Of a stretch of DNA of 64,000 nucleotides, positions 30,338 through 40,382 are shown piece by piece; the first letter of the stretch is position 1; the number at the start of each line of letters is the position of its first letter. The DNA is from Anaerophaga thermohalophila str. Valhall (GTDB lineage Bacteria; Bacteroidota; Bacteroidia; Bacteroidales; Marinilabiliaceae). The position numbers and the translations under genes are program-made. The notes beneath the pieces were generated by a model. That model was not told where the DNA came from and did not search any database. It saw nothing but the letters and a program-made list of their open reading frames with translations. Where the stretch lies: contig NZ_AHZV01000334.1 in NCBI RefSeq assembly GCF_000250735.1, positions 21,073-85,072 on the forward strand, written 5' to 3'.

Positions 30338-32125
30338 TCAATTCCAACCCGCATTTTGTTCAAGATTATCCCATTTCAGAATTTCCTGATACGGAATTGG
30401 TCCATGATACATATAGTCTTTGTACATCCTGGGTTCAACATCAATTGTCTCATATTCTTTTCCTCCACCGGTTTCAGCAATTTGCATTCCAAGTGCTGTT
30501 TCATTTAACTTATTCAGTTCTACATTCCATCGACGTAAATCCCAGAAACGATGATTCTCGAAGCAGAGTTCCAGACGACGTTCATTACGAATCAGTTCAC
30601 GCATTTGATCTTTACTGCCTGCAACTTCATCCAAATATGGATCACCATTACCATTCCCAACACCGGCTCTTTGACGGAGAGCTCCTATGACATCGTATGC
30701 CGAGTAGCCGTTTCCACCGGTACCTGTTGGTCCCCAGGCTTCGTTTGCCGCTTCGGCATAAGCCAGAAATATTTCAGTATAGCGGATACGGGCAGTGTAA
30801 TGCTTTTGCTCGGTATCATACTCAGGATTGGGATTACAATCCGAACGTAAAAGTTTCCGTAGATAATAGCCTGTGCGGGTGGACAGCCCACTTTCACGGT
30901 TTATCGCATCTTCATTATCTCCATAAGTACCGGTAACAACCACAGCATCGTTAGGTCCTTGCGTACTTTCATTAATTACGATGTAATTTGTTAAACGAGG
31001 ATCGCGATTATCATAAGGGGAAGAAGCATCAAAATTACTTGAAGGATGGTTAATGGGATATCCATTAGCCATGGGGAAAGCATCCACCAGATTCTGGGTG
31101 GGATTCACCCGCCCATTTCCGTATTGTGAAGGTGGAAAATTATCAGTCTCTAAATCATTGCTTTGACTAATATCACTTCTCCATATAATCTCAGCAGGAG
31201 TAACCCCGGATCCCAAGCCATCAATTTCACCGGTATTGGCAAACCATGTCCAACCGTCATCATCCATACCACTAACTCCATTTATACGATCCAGCACAAT
31301 TGCGGCATAGTTTGCGGCATCTTCCCATGTCATTTCTGTTCCGTCAGTGTATGAAGGACTTGCTGCCAAAAGTGCAACCTGTGACCGCACGGCCTCCACA
31401 ATACGACCGGAAATGCGTCCCCGCATGTGATTGCCATTTACCCGATTATAATCACTGGCATTGGTTACTCCTAATTCCTGATATTTCTGTGGAACTTCTG
31501 AATCTGACACATCACCATAATCCAGAGGTAACAATTCCAGGGCTTTATCAATATCAGCCATTATCTGCTCTACGCATTCCTGAAATGTATTCCTGGGGAC
31601 ATTAAATTCAGAGTCTTTATCCTCAGGTTCTGTAACAATCGGTACGCCAAGTAAACGACCATCTTCGGTCCATCCGCCATGAGACAATAACAGATGATAC
31701 ATCTGAAGGGCCCGTAAACCATAAGCTTCGCCTTTTAAACGATCGTTAAACATTGTCCTTATCACTTCATCTTTTGCCCAAACAACATCATCGGCATTGG
31801 CCAAGAAAATATTCAAATATTGAATGGCATTTCTCCGCCCTTGCCACTGTGATGTCGGATTGTTGTCAGACGACCAGGAGCCGGTGGCCATACTTAAATA
31901 ATCATTTTCAAAGTCATTGGTCACAGCATCATCGGTCGCCAAATCACTATTGGGCGAATTCGAATAAGGAAGAAGAATATATGCATTCGCAAGTATGCCC
32001 TGGGCATACGTTGGTTCCTGATGCATTGCATCAAGCCCCCGAATGTTCTCTATTTCCGGAGTAAAAACATCCTGACAGCCTGTAACCAGGAACAATAGAA
32101 CTAAAATTTTAATAATATTTTTCAT
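30338..32125 (-). CDS. xusD: SusD-family lipoprotein of the second xylan transporter pair
   Basis: A complete 595-aa SusD/RagB protein. It has a lipobox (LVTGC), N-terminal tetratricopeptide-like helices (LKGEAYGLRALQMYHLLLSH), a variable binding region (VTPAEIIWRSDIS) and the conserved C-terminal SusD part (TEIFLAYAEAANEAWGPTG, RNERRLELCFENHRFWDLRR). It ends 32 bases before the upstream SusC gene stops. It is the fourth gene in the order SusC-SusD-SusC-SusD-binder-GH10, which fits xusD. Its role is to bind xylo-oligosaccharides above the XusC channel. Confidence 0.9.
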   Translation of the reverse strand: MKNIIKILVLLFLVTGCQDVFTPEIENIRGLDAMHQEPTYAQGILANAYILLPYSNSPNSDLATDDAVTNDFENDYLSMATGSWSSDNNPTSQWQGRRNAIQYLNIFLANADDVVWAKDEVIRTMFNDRLKGEAYGLRALQMYHLLLSHGGWTEDGRLLGVPIVTEPEDKDSEFNVPRNTFQECVEQIMADIDKALELLPLDYGDVSDSEVPQKYQELGVTNASDYNRVNGNHMRGRISGRIVEAVRSQVALLAASPSYTDGTEMTWEDAANYAAIVLDRINGVSGMDDDGWTWFANTGEIDGLGSGVTPAEIIWRSDISQSNDLETDNFPPSQYGNGRVNPTQNLVDAFPMANGYPINHPSSNFDASSPYDNRDPRLTNYIVINESTQGPNDAVVVTGTYGDNEDAINRESGLSTRTGYYLRKLLRSDCNPNPEYDTEQKHYTARIRYTEIFLAYAEAANEAWGPTGTGGNGYSAYDVIGALRQRAGVGNGNGDPYLDEVAGSKDQMRELIRNERRLELCFENHRFWDLRRWNVELNKLNETALGMQIAETGGGKEYETIDVEPRMYKDYMYHGPIPYQEILKWDNLEQNAGWN

Positions 32126-32157
32126 AGCTTAATTCCTAATTTGATATTTTTTCATTT

Positions 32158-35031
32158 TTAGAATACTGCTTTTACACCCAGATTATAAAACCTTGTTTGA
32201 GGTGCATTCGTTACCTCCATTTCCAGGGTCTCGCGCTCGGGAGAGATGGTCAACAAATTGGATCCACTAACGTAAGCAGATAATTCCTTGAAAAAGATAT
32301 TCTGTAACAAACTTTTCGGTATATCATAAGTAATCTGAACTTTAGCTATATTGAACCGGTCGGTGCTGTATAACCAGAAGTCAGAGTTTCTGAAATTATT
32401 ACTTCCACTTTGCGTCGTTAACCTGGGATAGGTTGCTGAACCTTTTGTTTCCTCTGTCCAACGGCCGCGAACAACTTCTGAATATTTCCGATCACCGTAA
32501 ACCCAATGATAGTTGTCATCTTTCATGGCATAAGCGCCAAAATAACCTGTTCCTAATACAAAAAATGTTAAATTATCCCACTTAGCAGTTACGTTTACAC
32601 CCAAAGTAAAAGGATTACCATACCAGCCACCTTTACCAAGAAAAACCTCATCCCTGCTATCTATAACATTATCATTGTTCTGATCTACATACTTTATGTC
32701 TCCGGGTTTTACTGTTCCACCAAAAGTTTGTGTAGGTGAATTGTCAATATCTGACTGATTTTGGAAAAACCCGGCCGATTCAAGCCCCCATATTCCGTCA
32801 ACAGCTTTGCCCTGACGTTTCTGATAATCATACTCATAATTCGTATCATCGCGTCGAGTGGCTTCAGTTGTATAATAAGTCCCTGACACCCCAAGTGTCA
32901 AATCAACGTCACCGAGGTCTTTATTATAATTCACACTAAAATCTATACCCATTCGCTGATCATTATTATAATTAACGTTTGGTACAAATGATGCTTCGGG
33001 ATAATAAGTGAAAAAATAATTCGGATATAAACCCATAGGCTGAGTAACCATCCCTTCCATGGAGTTCATAAAGAAAGAAGCATCGGCATTAATCGTGTTT
33101 TTCCATAATGAAGTTCTCAAGTTTGCCGATAGTTCTTTCCGCTTAATAAAAGTCAAATCTTCATTTTCACCTTGTATGGCATTTGTTGATCGCTCTGCAG
33201 CCCCATCATACCAACCCCACCAGGCGCCATCAGACTGATTAAAGCTTCCGGCATATTCATAATGCCCATCAATACTCATATCGGTATGAAGAACACTTCC
33301 TGAGACGCTCAATATAAGATCATCAATTACTGATGAATTAGAAAGGAAATTTTCTTGTCCCATTCTCCACCCCAAGGTTACCGAGGGAGAGAAAGCATTT
33401 CTATTCCCTTCAGCAAATTTGGCCGAGTGAACAATTGCTCCGGCTAAATCGGTATAATACTTATTTTTAAAATTGTAACTTAACTGAAGACCCAGATTAG
33501 CATTGGCTGTATTGTGATAAACGCCTGACTCTGCTTGTTGGTAGCCTGTAGCCACCAAAACAGCCGAAATATTATGGTTATTATTTACCGTAGTTGAGTA
33601 ATCAAACCACCCGGAAAAAGCAATCGTCTGACGGTAGTTTTCATCACTAAAATCAGGATTTCCCGATTTTTCATCATTGCCTTCTTTTTCCAATTCACCA
33701 ATAACATCATCGCCATTGTAATTATACCATCTTGGAATATAAACAGCATATTCATTCTCATACGCAGAGGTAAAAGATGTTGCATAATCTACAGCAAACT
33801 GTGTATGGAAAGAAAGACCTTGTAAAAAATTTTGCAAGTCGAAATCAATGCCTGTATCGAACTGAAACTGACGATTTTTCCATTTATTATAACCTCCGGC
33901 ATAAGAATCTGCGAAAACATTCTTATTATCTACTTGTGTCCCTGCAAGAAAATATTTCCCATCAATAATATTGCTGCTATTATTGACCAATGACAAAGCA
34001 CTTAAGGCATTCCCATCGATATAACTTAGCGGAACCAGTGGAGCTATCCGGTTAGGGCGCATTGACGCTGCATAGGTCCAATAATTATCAACATTTTCAT
34101 CATCGTCGGGATCACTATCAGTATAATTGATACCTCTGGATGTATAAAATGTTGCATTGGCATTAATATACGCATCAATAAAATCATTTAATTTCACATC
34201 AACATTCCCACGTACATTTAATCGCTCATCATAATTATTGGCAGCCTCACCAAAGTTAAGGAAATCGCCCTGCCGATAATAGCCAATATTAGTATAATAC
34301 TGAGCTCGCTCATTTCCACCTACTAACTCGGTTAATATATCTGTACGGTTATAGGCTTTCTGAAGGTAGTCTGAAGAATAAAAATCCACATTAGGATAAC
34401 GATATGGATTACTTCCTGATGCATGATTATAAATGTCTTCCTGACTGTACAGGGGGTCTCTTCCATCGTTGACCAAAGCCTCATTATAGAGTGTCATATA
34501 TTCGGCTGAATTTAGATACTTCGGATAACTTTTCGAAACATGAAATCCGGTATTAACACGAACATTAACCTGAAGCGGCTGAGCTTTTCCACGTTTTGTT
34601 GTGATATAAATCACACCTTTTGCAGCACGACTTCCATAAAGAACAACAGCCGAAGCACCTTTAAGAAAAGTAATATCTTCAATTTCACTTGGCAAAACAT
34701 TATCAGCATCTCTGGGAACACCATCTATGAGCACCAGCCGATCATCCATCCCCCATAATAAATTGCCGTTCCAGCCACCGATGTAGCCCTCCATATTTTC
34801 CAAACTATAAGTATGATAATTTTTATTCATCAAATCTTCTACATCGACTACAGAAACACCTCCTAAAAGGTTACTTTTGGCAACCTCTCTAAAGGCAACC
34901 TGAACCAGGGTATCCTGTTTTACTTTATCTATCGTATCAGTTTCATTTTCTGCAGTTGTTTGTGCCTTAATAAAGAAGGGCAACAAAACAAACGACGCAA
35001 ATAAAATGAATCCTATTTGTATATGTTTCAT
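32158..35031 (-). CDS. xusC: SusC-family TonB-dependent transporter, second xylan pair, short N-terminus
   Basis: A 957-aa receptor with a signal peptide (FFIKAQ), a plug domain (SVVDVEDLMNKNYHTYSLEN; FLKGASAVVLYGSRAAKGVI) and a long barrel ending RFYNLGVKAVF. Unlike the other SusC proteins here, it lacks the N-terminal carboxypeptidase-regulatory-like domain and goes from the signal through a short acidic linker (ENETDTIDKVKQD) to the plug. This is the usual form of the second SusC in the tandem xylan cluster. The position between xusB and xusD supports the name xusC. It should import xylo-oligosaccharides, probably of a different size or decoration from those taken by XusA. Confidence 0.9.
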   Translation of the reverse strand: MKHIQIGFILFASFVLLPFFIKAQTTAENETDTIDKVKQDTLVQVAFREVAKSNLLGGVSVVDVEDLMNKNYHTYSLENMEGYIGGWNGNLLWGMDDRLVLIDGVPRDADNVLPSEIEDITFLKGASAVVLYGSRAAKGVIYITTKRGKAQPLQVNVRVNTGFHVSKSYPKYLNSAEYMTLYNEALVNDGRDPLYSQEDIYNHASGSNPYRYPNVDFYSSDYLQKAYNRTDILTELVGGNERAQYYTNIGYYRQGDFLNFGEAANNYDERLNVRGNVDVKLNDFIDAYINANATFYTSRGINYTDSDPDDDENVDNYWTYAASMRPNRIAPLVPLSYIDGNALSALSLVNNSSNIIDGKYFLAGTQVDNKNVFADSYAGGYNKWKNRQFQFDTGIDFDLQNFLQGLSFHTQFAVDYATSFTSAYENEYAVYIPRWYNYNGDDVIGELEKEGNDEKSGNPDFSDENYRQTIAFSGWFDYSTTVNNNHNISAVLVATGYQQAESGVYHNTANANLGLQLSYNFKNKYYTDLAGAIVHSAKFAEGNRNAFSPSVTLGWRMGQENFLSNSSVIDDLILSVSGSVLHTDMSIDGHYEYAGSFNQSDGAWWGWYDGAAERSTNAIQGENEDLTFIKRKELSANLRTSLWKNTINADASFFMNSMEGMVTQPMGLYPNYFFTYYPEASFVPNVNYNNDQRMGIDFSVNYNKDLGDVDLTLGVSGTYYTTEATRRDDTNYEYDYQKRQGKAVDGIWGLESAGFFQNQSDIDNSPTQTFGGTVKPGDIKYVDQNNDNVIDSRDEVFLGKGGWYGNPFTLGVNVTAKWDNLTFFVLGTGYFGAYAMKDDNYHWVYGDRKYSEVVRGRWTEETKGSATYPRLTTQSGSNNFRNSDFWLYSTDRFNIAKVQITYDIPKSLLQNIFFKELSAYVSGSNLLTISPERETLEMEVTNAPQTRFYNLGVKAVF

Positions 35032-35073
35032 TGTTTATTTCTTTGATAAATTACACTATATTTCTTTAATGAA

Positions 35074-37023
35074 TTACCATCCGGGATTCTGGCTGAACTC
35101 AGGATACATAGAAGTATCCGAAATCTTAAGAGGAAGCCAATAGTGTTTTTTCCCGAACTGACGGGTCAATATCACTTTTTCACGGAAATTGGCAACTTGT
35201 GCATCGCGCGGATCATTGTCCTCATAGAAAGAATCATCTTCAACCCGCTCGAACTCCTGAGATGTTTTAATATTATAAGGCTCTTCTGTTAACAACAACC
35301 ATCTCCGTAAATCATTAAAACGAAATCCTTCGAATGCCAATTCAACTGCTCTTTCTCTGCGCACTTCATCCATAAACAATTGTGGATCGCCAGTAAACTT
35401 TGCAGCCACATGACCAGCACCTACGCGGTCGCGAAGAGTATTAATGGCATCTTCAGCCGTTTTTGAGAAGTTAGAAGCACTGTATGTTGCTCCGCCGGCT
35501 GCTGCACAAGCCTCGGCATACATTAAATAAATATCGGCTAAACGCATATAGGGCAAGTAAGTATGAAGATTACCAGACCAGTTGTAGGCTCCATCATACT
35601 TATTAGCAGTATGAGGGACCAATTTTTGATAAAAATATCCTGTACGACTGGCATTGCTTACTTGCCGCATGGGACCGTCCGTATAAAGACTGGCATATCT
35701 AAGGTACTCCATATCCTCTGGCATAGAGCTATTCACGTACTGAAAACCATCAAATACAATATCATGATAGAACCTTGGATCGCGATTTTGAAATGGATAA
35801 TTGGGATCAAACCCTGATTCGGGATCATCCAATGGCAAGCCATTTTCCATCCCATATAGATTCACATAATTGGCTGTTGGCTGATGAATTATATTATCAT
35901 GCTCAACAAGTCCCTGTACTTTTGGTCCAAAAGTCTTTGTGGTGTTCCAGTTACTACCATTAGCATCAGGAGAAGGACCGCGAAAAATAGCTTCAGTCGA
36001 ACCTGGCATCAACCAACCTTGTCCTGTAGTATAAAATATATCACTGTATTTTGTATCTGCATCGGACTCATGATTATATATATCCTCATAATCAAATTCG
36101 ACCAGAGCATATTGAGTTTGGCCGCTTTCAACCAGACTCAATAATTCGCCAAAAGCTTCTGCAGCTTGTGTACAATAATCTACATCGTAATTATAGGTGT
36201 TTCCACCCCCGGTTTCAGCCCCATTTTTCATTAGAGGACTTCCTGCCCACAAGTAATTTTTACCTAAATAACCAAGTGCCATTATCTTGTTAACACGAAG
36301 TTGATTTTTGCCTGGTGTCTGACTACCTGGTCCTGTGTTGTCCCAATTAACAGGTAACAAATCTGCTGCTTTACGAAAATCAGAGCCAGCCATGTCGGCA
36401 CACTCCTCATAAGTCAAACGCGGTTCAGAGAGCTGTTCTCCAGCCGGCAAAACTTCATCAATATATGGCATACCTCCAAAATACTGCATTAACTGAAAAT
36501 GCCACCATGCTCTGAAGAAATACAACTGACCTTCGATCAGCGCAATTTCTTCCTGGGTAGCCTCTGTTAATTTATCCAGATTGGCCAAACCAATATTAGC
36601 CTTGCGAATAGAATACCATGCATGCGGCCATATGGCATGATCAAACTTATTTGTGGAAGAAGGATCGGCATTATCTTTGTCCAACCAGCTACCATTTTGA
36701 GCCATTCTGCCTGCCTGCCAGGCCCAGAAATTACCAATATCGACCTGATGCACCATGTGCCAGTCGGCCTCCGGATTCATAATCTCATCATCTCCCCAGT
36801 TCCAGGAAGTTGTCCAATATGATTTTTGTTTGTCGGGAATACAATTGTATATCTCTTCAATGAATCCCTGAAAATTCTTGAAATTCTTAAACGCCTCTTC
36901 CTCAGACACAATTGCCTCTTCTCCCTTTTCCAAATAATCTTCACAGGAACTATTTCCGAAAAGCATTATGAACAATATGCCTCCCCACAAAAATGCTTTA
37001 TATAATTCTTTCATTGTCTTCAT
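35074..37023 (-). CDS. xusB: SusD-family lipoprotein of the first xylan transporter pair
   Basis: A complete 649-aa SusD/RagB lipoprotein. Its signal has a cysteine in FGNSSC; helical repeats follow (QLYFFRAWWHFQLMQYFGGM). The C-terminal signature is present (YMRLADIYLMYAEACAAAGG; RRERAVELAFEGFRFNDLRR). It starts four bases after the stop codon of xusA, so the two are surely co-transcribed and probably translationally coupled. A second ATG three codons in (MKELYKAFLW) could be the true start. It should form the lid of XusA and bind larger xylan fragments. Confidence 0.9.
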   Translation of the reverse strand: MKTMKELYKAFLWGGILFIMLFGNSSCEDYLEKGEEAIVSEEEAFKNFKNFQGFIEEIYNCIPDKQKSYWTTSWNWGDDEIMNPEADWHMVHQVDIGNFWAWQAGRMAQNGSWLDKDNADPSSTNKFDHAIWPHAWYSIRKANIGLANLDKLTEATQEEIALIEGQLYFFRAWWHFQLMQYFGGMPYIDEVLPAGEQLSEPRLTYEECADMAGSDFRKAADLLPVNWDNTGPGSQTPGKNQLRVNKIMALGYLGKNYLWAGSPLMKNGAETGGGNTYNYDVDYCTQAAEAFGELLSLVESGQTQYALVEFDYEDIYNHESDADTKYSDIFYTTGQGWLMPGSTEAIFRGPSPDANGSNWNTTKTFGPKVQGLVEHDNIIHQPTANYVNLYGMENGLPLDDPESGFDPNYPFQNRDPRFYHDIVFDGFQYVNSSMPEDMEYLRYASLYTDGPMRQVSNASRTGYFYQKLVPHTANKYDGAYNWSGNLHTYLPYMRLADIYLMYAEACAAAGGATYSASNFSKTAEDAINTLRDRVGAGHVAAKFTGDPQLFMDEVRRERAVELAFEGFRFNDLRRWLLLTEEPYNIKTSQEFERVEDDSFYEDNDPRDAQVANFREKVILTRQFGKKHYWLPLKISDTSMYPEFSQNPGW

Positions 37024-37027
37024 ATTT

Positions 37028-40000
37028 TTATAATGTTATTTTGACACCAAGATTGTATCGTCTCATCATAGGATAAGCACCCTGACCACCTGCCCCGGCA
37101 AAGTTTGACTCCCGGTCGTCAGGCATATCTGACCATACCCAAAGATTGTTACCATTGATGAAAACTCTCAACGAATTAAAGCCAATCCTCTTAATCCATC
37201 CACTGTTATCGAAAGTGTATGCAATTTCTGCATTCTTTAAACGGATATAAGACCCGTCAAACAAAAATTGAGTGCCGGAATGGTAGCTTGGAGTAGACAT
37301 CCAACGGGGAACGACAACATCGGCATTCGGATTGTCCTTCGACCACCACGAGCCCAGGTCATATACAGTATTTAATTGACTTCCAAAACTATTAAGCGGA
37401 ACATATCGCGTCACATTATTAACACCATAAAATTGTACAAAACCGCTAAACCCTTTCCACTCAAAACCAACTGTCGCATTATAGGTGTTTTGCGGTGTAC
37501 CCGAATAACCATAAGGGATTTGGTCTTTACTGTCAATTACGCCATCGCCATTGAAATCAATAATCTTATAATCACCAACCAATTTCTCTCCGTCATTTGT
37601 ATCATGAGGTGTTGTTGCATATAGCTCATCATAGCTATTAACAAACCCTGCATCTACATGTGCCCTGTTCTGTCCAATACTATAGCCGGCATCTTTCTGA
37701 TAATCGGGCAACAACTGAGGTTCTTCCATTTTAATGATCTCATTTTTTGCGTGAGTCATACTCATGTTCGCCCATAAACGCAGCCGGTTAGGAAGAACTT
37801 TATTGATACGTAGCTCTGCTTCATAACCTTTTACCTCTACTTCTCCAAGATTAGCAGCAGGAGGATCTGCTCCGAAGTAGGATGGAACTGAACGGTCTTC
37901 TCCTGAAATGAGTACATCCTCACGCCTATCTTTGAAGATATCGATGCTTCCGGCAAACAGACCATCAAAAAAGGCAAAGTCTGCACCATAGTTTAACTTC
38001 TTCACAGTTTCCCAACGAACATCAGGATTACCTATCGATGCAACTCGATACCAGGTATAAGGACTTTCACCCTGGTTCATATCCATTGATGTTTGGCCAC
38101 CATATTCCCATACTGTTCTGTACAATCCCAGTGCATTTCCTATGGATGAATCATCCCCAATCTCACCGTAAGAAGCCCTCAGTTTTAACATATCGAGAAA
38201 ACCGATTGACTGCATAAAAGATTCTTCAGATATCATCCAACCAACAGCTCCTGAACTAAAAAAAGCAAAACGGTATTCAGGGCCAAATTTATCGGATCCA
38301 TTATATGCACCATTATATTCCAAGAAATACCTGGTATTGTAATCATAAGTAGCCCGGAAAGCCCAGTCTTCTCTCTTAACCGGGATAAATCCAAAATAAT
38401 CTGCAGTATTCTCTTCACGAGAAAAAAGGCCCATCCCTGTCAGGTTATGATTTCCAAAACTACGAGCCCAGTCTAACTGTAATTGATAGTATAGTTTCCG
38501 TTGATCTAAACTGGCAGAACCTGCTTCAATATTCCACAATACAGACTGCATATAGTCAAATTTGTTATTAGCCTCATAGTCCTGCTTAAAATAAACATCT
38601 CCAGTTTCAGGGTCAATCCACTTTTGTTGCGGATCGTTGTAAAGGTCATTAATGCCCCGATTTGTTTCAACAAAAGTATTATCCCATGCTATTAATCCCT
38701 TAAAATTCAGGCCTTCTGTAATAAAATCAAGCTTCTGCTCAAGAGTGAAATCAGTATTGATCCGTGTAGTAGTTGTTGTCATACTTCCGGCAACAGCCAA
38801 ATTCATAGCCGAATTCGATACATTCGAGATATCGGGATAATACCCCCACGATCCATCAGAATACTTAGGAAGAAACACATCGGGAGCGATATTATATGCA
38901 CCTGCCCATTGCTGAGCAACTGCCCAGTCGGAAGAATTCGTCTGCCCCCAGGGAGATTTTTTCGCCCCGTTTGACCCAGCTATATTAACCTTAAAAGTAG
39001 TACTTCTGGTAATCTCAAAATCTAGATTACTTCTAACATTCAATCGGTTATAGCCATATCCCGATTCATAATTACGACCATTGTCCCATACATTAAAAAG
39101 ATCGCCTTCATGAATAAAGTCTGCAGCGGCGTAATATTTTACAAAATCAGTACCTCCACTTACACTTAAATTGGCATTATACGACATGGCATAATCCTTA
39201 AATATAGCATCCTGCCAATCGACATTAGGATAACGCTCTCTCTGAGCTACGGTTGTTTGATTTCGATAGTTTTCGATAACTGACTGAGGAGTCATGTAAT
39301 CCCATGAATCAGGGTTTAAAGACAATTCATGCTCAACAGCAACATTCCTGGCCATCAGAGCATCATAAGAATCGTATTTATTAGGGAGTTTCGATGGGGC
39401 TTTCAGTGTCACATCTCCACCTACGTCAATACGTGCTGAGCCTTTTTTACCCCGTTTGGTAGTTACAAGAATAACGCCATTGGCACCTTTTACACCATAA
39501 ACGGCAGTAGCCGAAGCATCTTTTAATACTGAAATACTTTCAACAGAGCTTATATCCACACTACTCAAAGGACGTTCGATGCCATCTACCAAAACAAGAG
39601 GTTCACTATTATTCCAGGTACTGGCGGAACGAATCAAAATTTGCGGGTTTTCTTCTCCTGGCATTCCGGAGCTGGACATAGTAATAACTCCAGGAAGATT
39701 TCCTGTCAAAGCAGCTCCAACATTGGGAACTCCGGCTGAACGCTCCAATACTTCGCCTGTGGTTTGAGTAATGGAGCCTACAACACTTGCTTTCTTTTGT
39801 TGACCATAACCGACAACTATCACGTCGTCCAAAGCAATTGACGAACTACTTAAAGTTACTGTAACGTTGGTCTGAGTACTTACATCTATTTCCTGGGTAT
39901 TCATCCCAACAAAAGACACCACAATAACATTTTCATCATCAGGGATTTCCAGCGAAAAACGCCCTTCCATATCCGTAACACTTCCATACGACGTATTACC

Positions 40001-40198
40001 CTTAACTACTACTGTTGCCCCAGGTATCGGTTCATTATTATCGTCAAGGACGATCCCGCTAACCGATTTCATATCCTGCGAGTAAACAGCAAAACTCAAA
40101 CAAAACATTATCAGTAACAAAACGCCCTTCGGGTTGAAGCTCAACCTTATTAAGGACCAGCGATTTGCCTGATATACATTCTTATCAATTTTTTTCAT
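37028..40198 (-). CDS. xusA: SusC-family TonB-dependent transporter, first xylan pair
   Basis: A complete 1056-aa outer-membrane transporter. Signal peptide (LSFAVYSQ), carboxypeptidase-regulatory-like domain (SGIVLDDNNEPIPGATVVVK), TonB-box region (LDDVIVVGYGQQKKASVVG), plug (SVLKDASATAVYGVKGANGV) and a beta-barrel ending MMRRYNLGVKITL. It is the first of six tightly spaced minus-strand genes matching xusA-xusE plus xyn10C, the best-known xylan cluster of Bacteroidota. A GH43 gene lies 184 bp upstream on the same strand. No own promoter was clear in the gap, so transcription may begin upstream of the GH43 gene, where paired 21-bp-spaced motifs occur. Confidence 0.92.
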   Translation of the reverse strand: MKKIDKNVYQANRWSLIRLSFNPKGVLLLIMFCLSFAVYSQDMKSVSGIVLDDNNEPIPGATVVVKGNTSYGSVTDMEGRFSLEIPDDENVIVVSFVGMNTQEIDVSTQTNVTVTLSSSSIALDDVIVVGYGQQKKASVVGSITQTTGEVLERSAGVPNVGAALTGNLPGVITMSSSGMPGEENPQILIRSASTWNNSEPLVLVDGIERPLSSVDISSVESISVLKDASATAVYGVKGANGVILVTTKRGKKGSARIDVGGDVTLKAPSKLPNKYDSYDALMARNVAVEHELSLNPDSWDYMTPQSVIENYRNQTTVAQRERYPNVDWQDAIFKDYAMSYNANLSVSGGTDFVKYYAAADFIHEGDLFNVWDNGRNYESGYGYNRLNVRSNLDFEITRSTTFKVNIAGSNGAKKSPWGQTNSSDWAVAQQWAGAYNIAPDVFLPKYSDGSWGYYPDISNVSNSAMNLAVAGSMTTTTTRINTDFTLEQKLDFITEGLNFKGLIAWDNTFVETNRGINDLYNDPQQKWIDPETGDVYFKQDYEANNKFDYMQSVLWNIEAGSASLDQRKLYYQLQLDWARSFGNHNLTGMGLFSREENTADYFGFIPVKREDWAFRATYDYNTRYFLEYNGAYNGSDKFGPEYRFAFFSSGAVGWMISEESFMQSIGFLDMLKLRASYGEIGDDSSIGNALGLYRTVWEYGGQTSMDMNQGESPYTWYRVASIGNPDVRWETVKKLNYGADFAFFDGLFAGSIDIFKDRREDVLISGEDRSVPSYFGADPPAANLGEVEVKGYEAELRINKVLPNRLRLWANMSMTHAKNEIIKMEEPQLLPDYQKDAGYSIGQNRAHVDAGFVNSYDELYATTPHDTNDGEKLVGDYKIIDFNGDGVIDSKDQIPYGYSGTPQNTYNATVGFEWKGFSGFVQFYGVNNVTRYVPLNSFGSQLNTVYDLGSWWSKDNPNADVVVPRWMSTPSYHSGTQFLFDGSYIRLKNAEIAYTFDNSGWIKRIGFNSLRVFINGNNLWVWSDMPDDRESNFAGAGGQGAYPMMRRYNLGVKITL

Positions 40199-40382
40199 TG
40201 CAATTTTGGTTTATTTTCATTTACAATTCTAATTTGTTATCAGGATAATAAATGTATCCAGTTGCTAAGTAACTTTTTTTCAAATCCGATGTCGTCAAAA
40301 AAGGAATGACGAGAGTTACAATTATTTTTCATAGCCTTTTCTTTTTAGGTTTAACATTAAAATTTTCATAATACCTTGATTC

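Noticed and set aside
40199..40382. Bacteroidota promoter before xusA (TTTG...TACATTTA)
   Set aside because: The spacing of about 24 bases does not fit the expected 19 or so, and the -7 box is incomplete.
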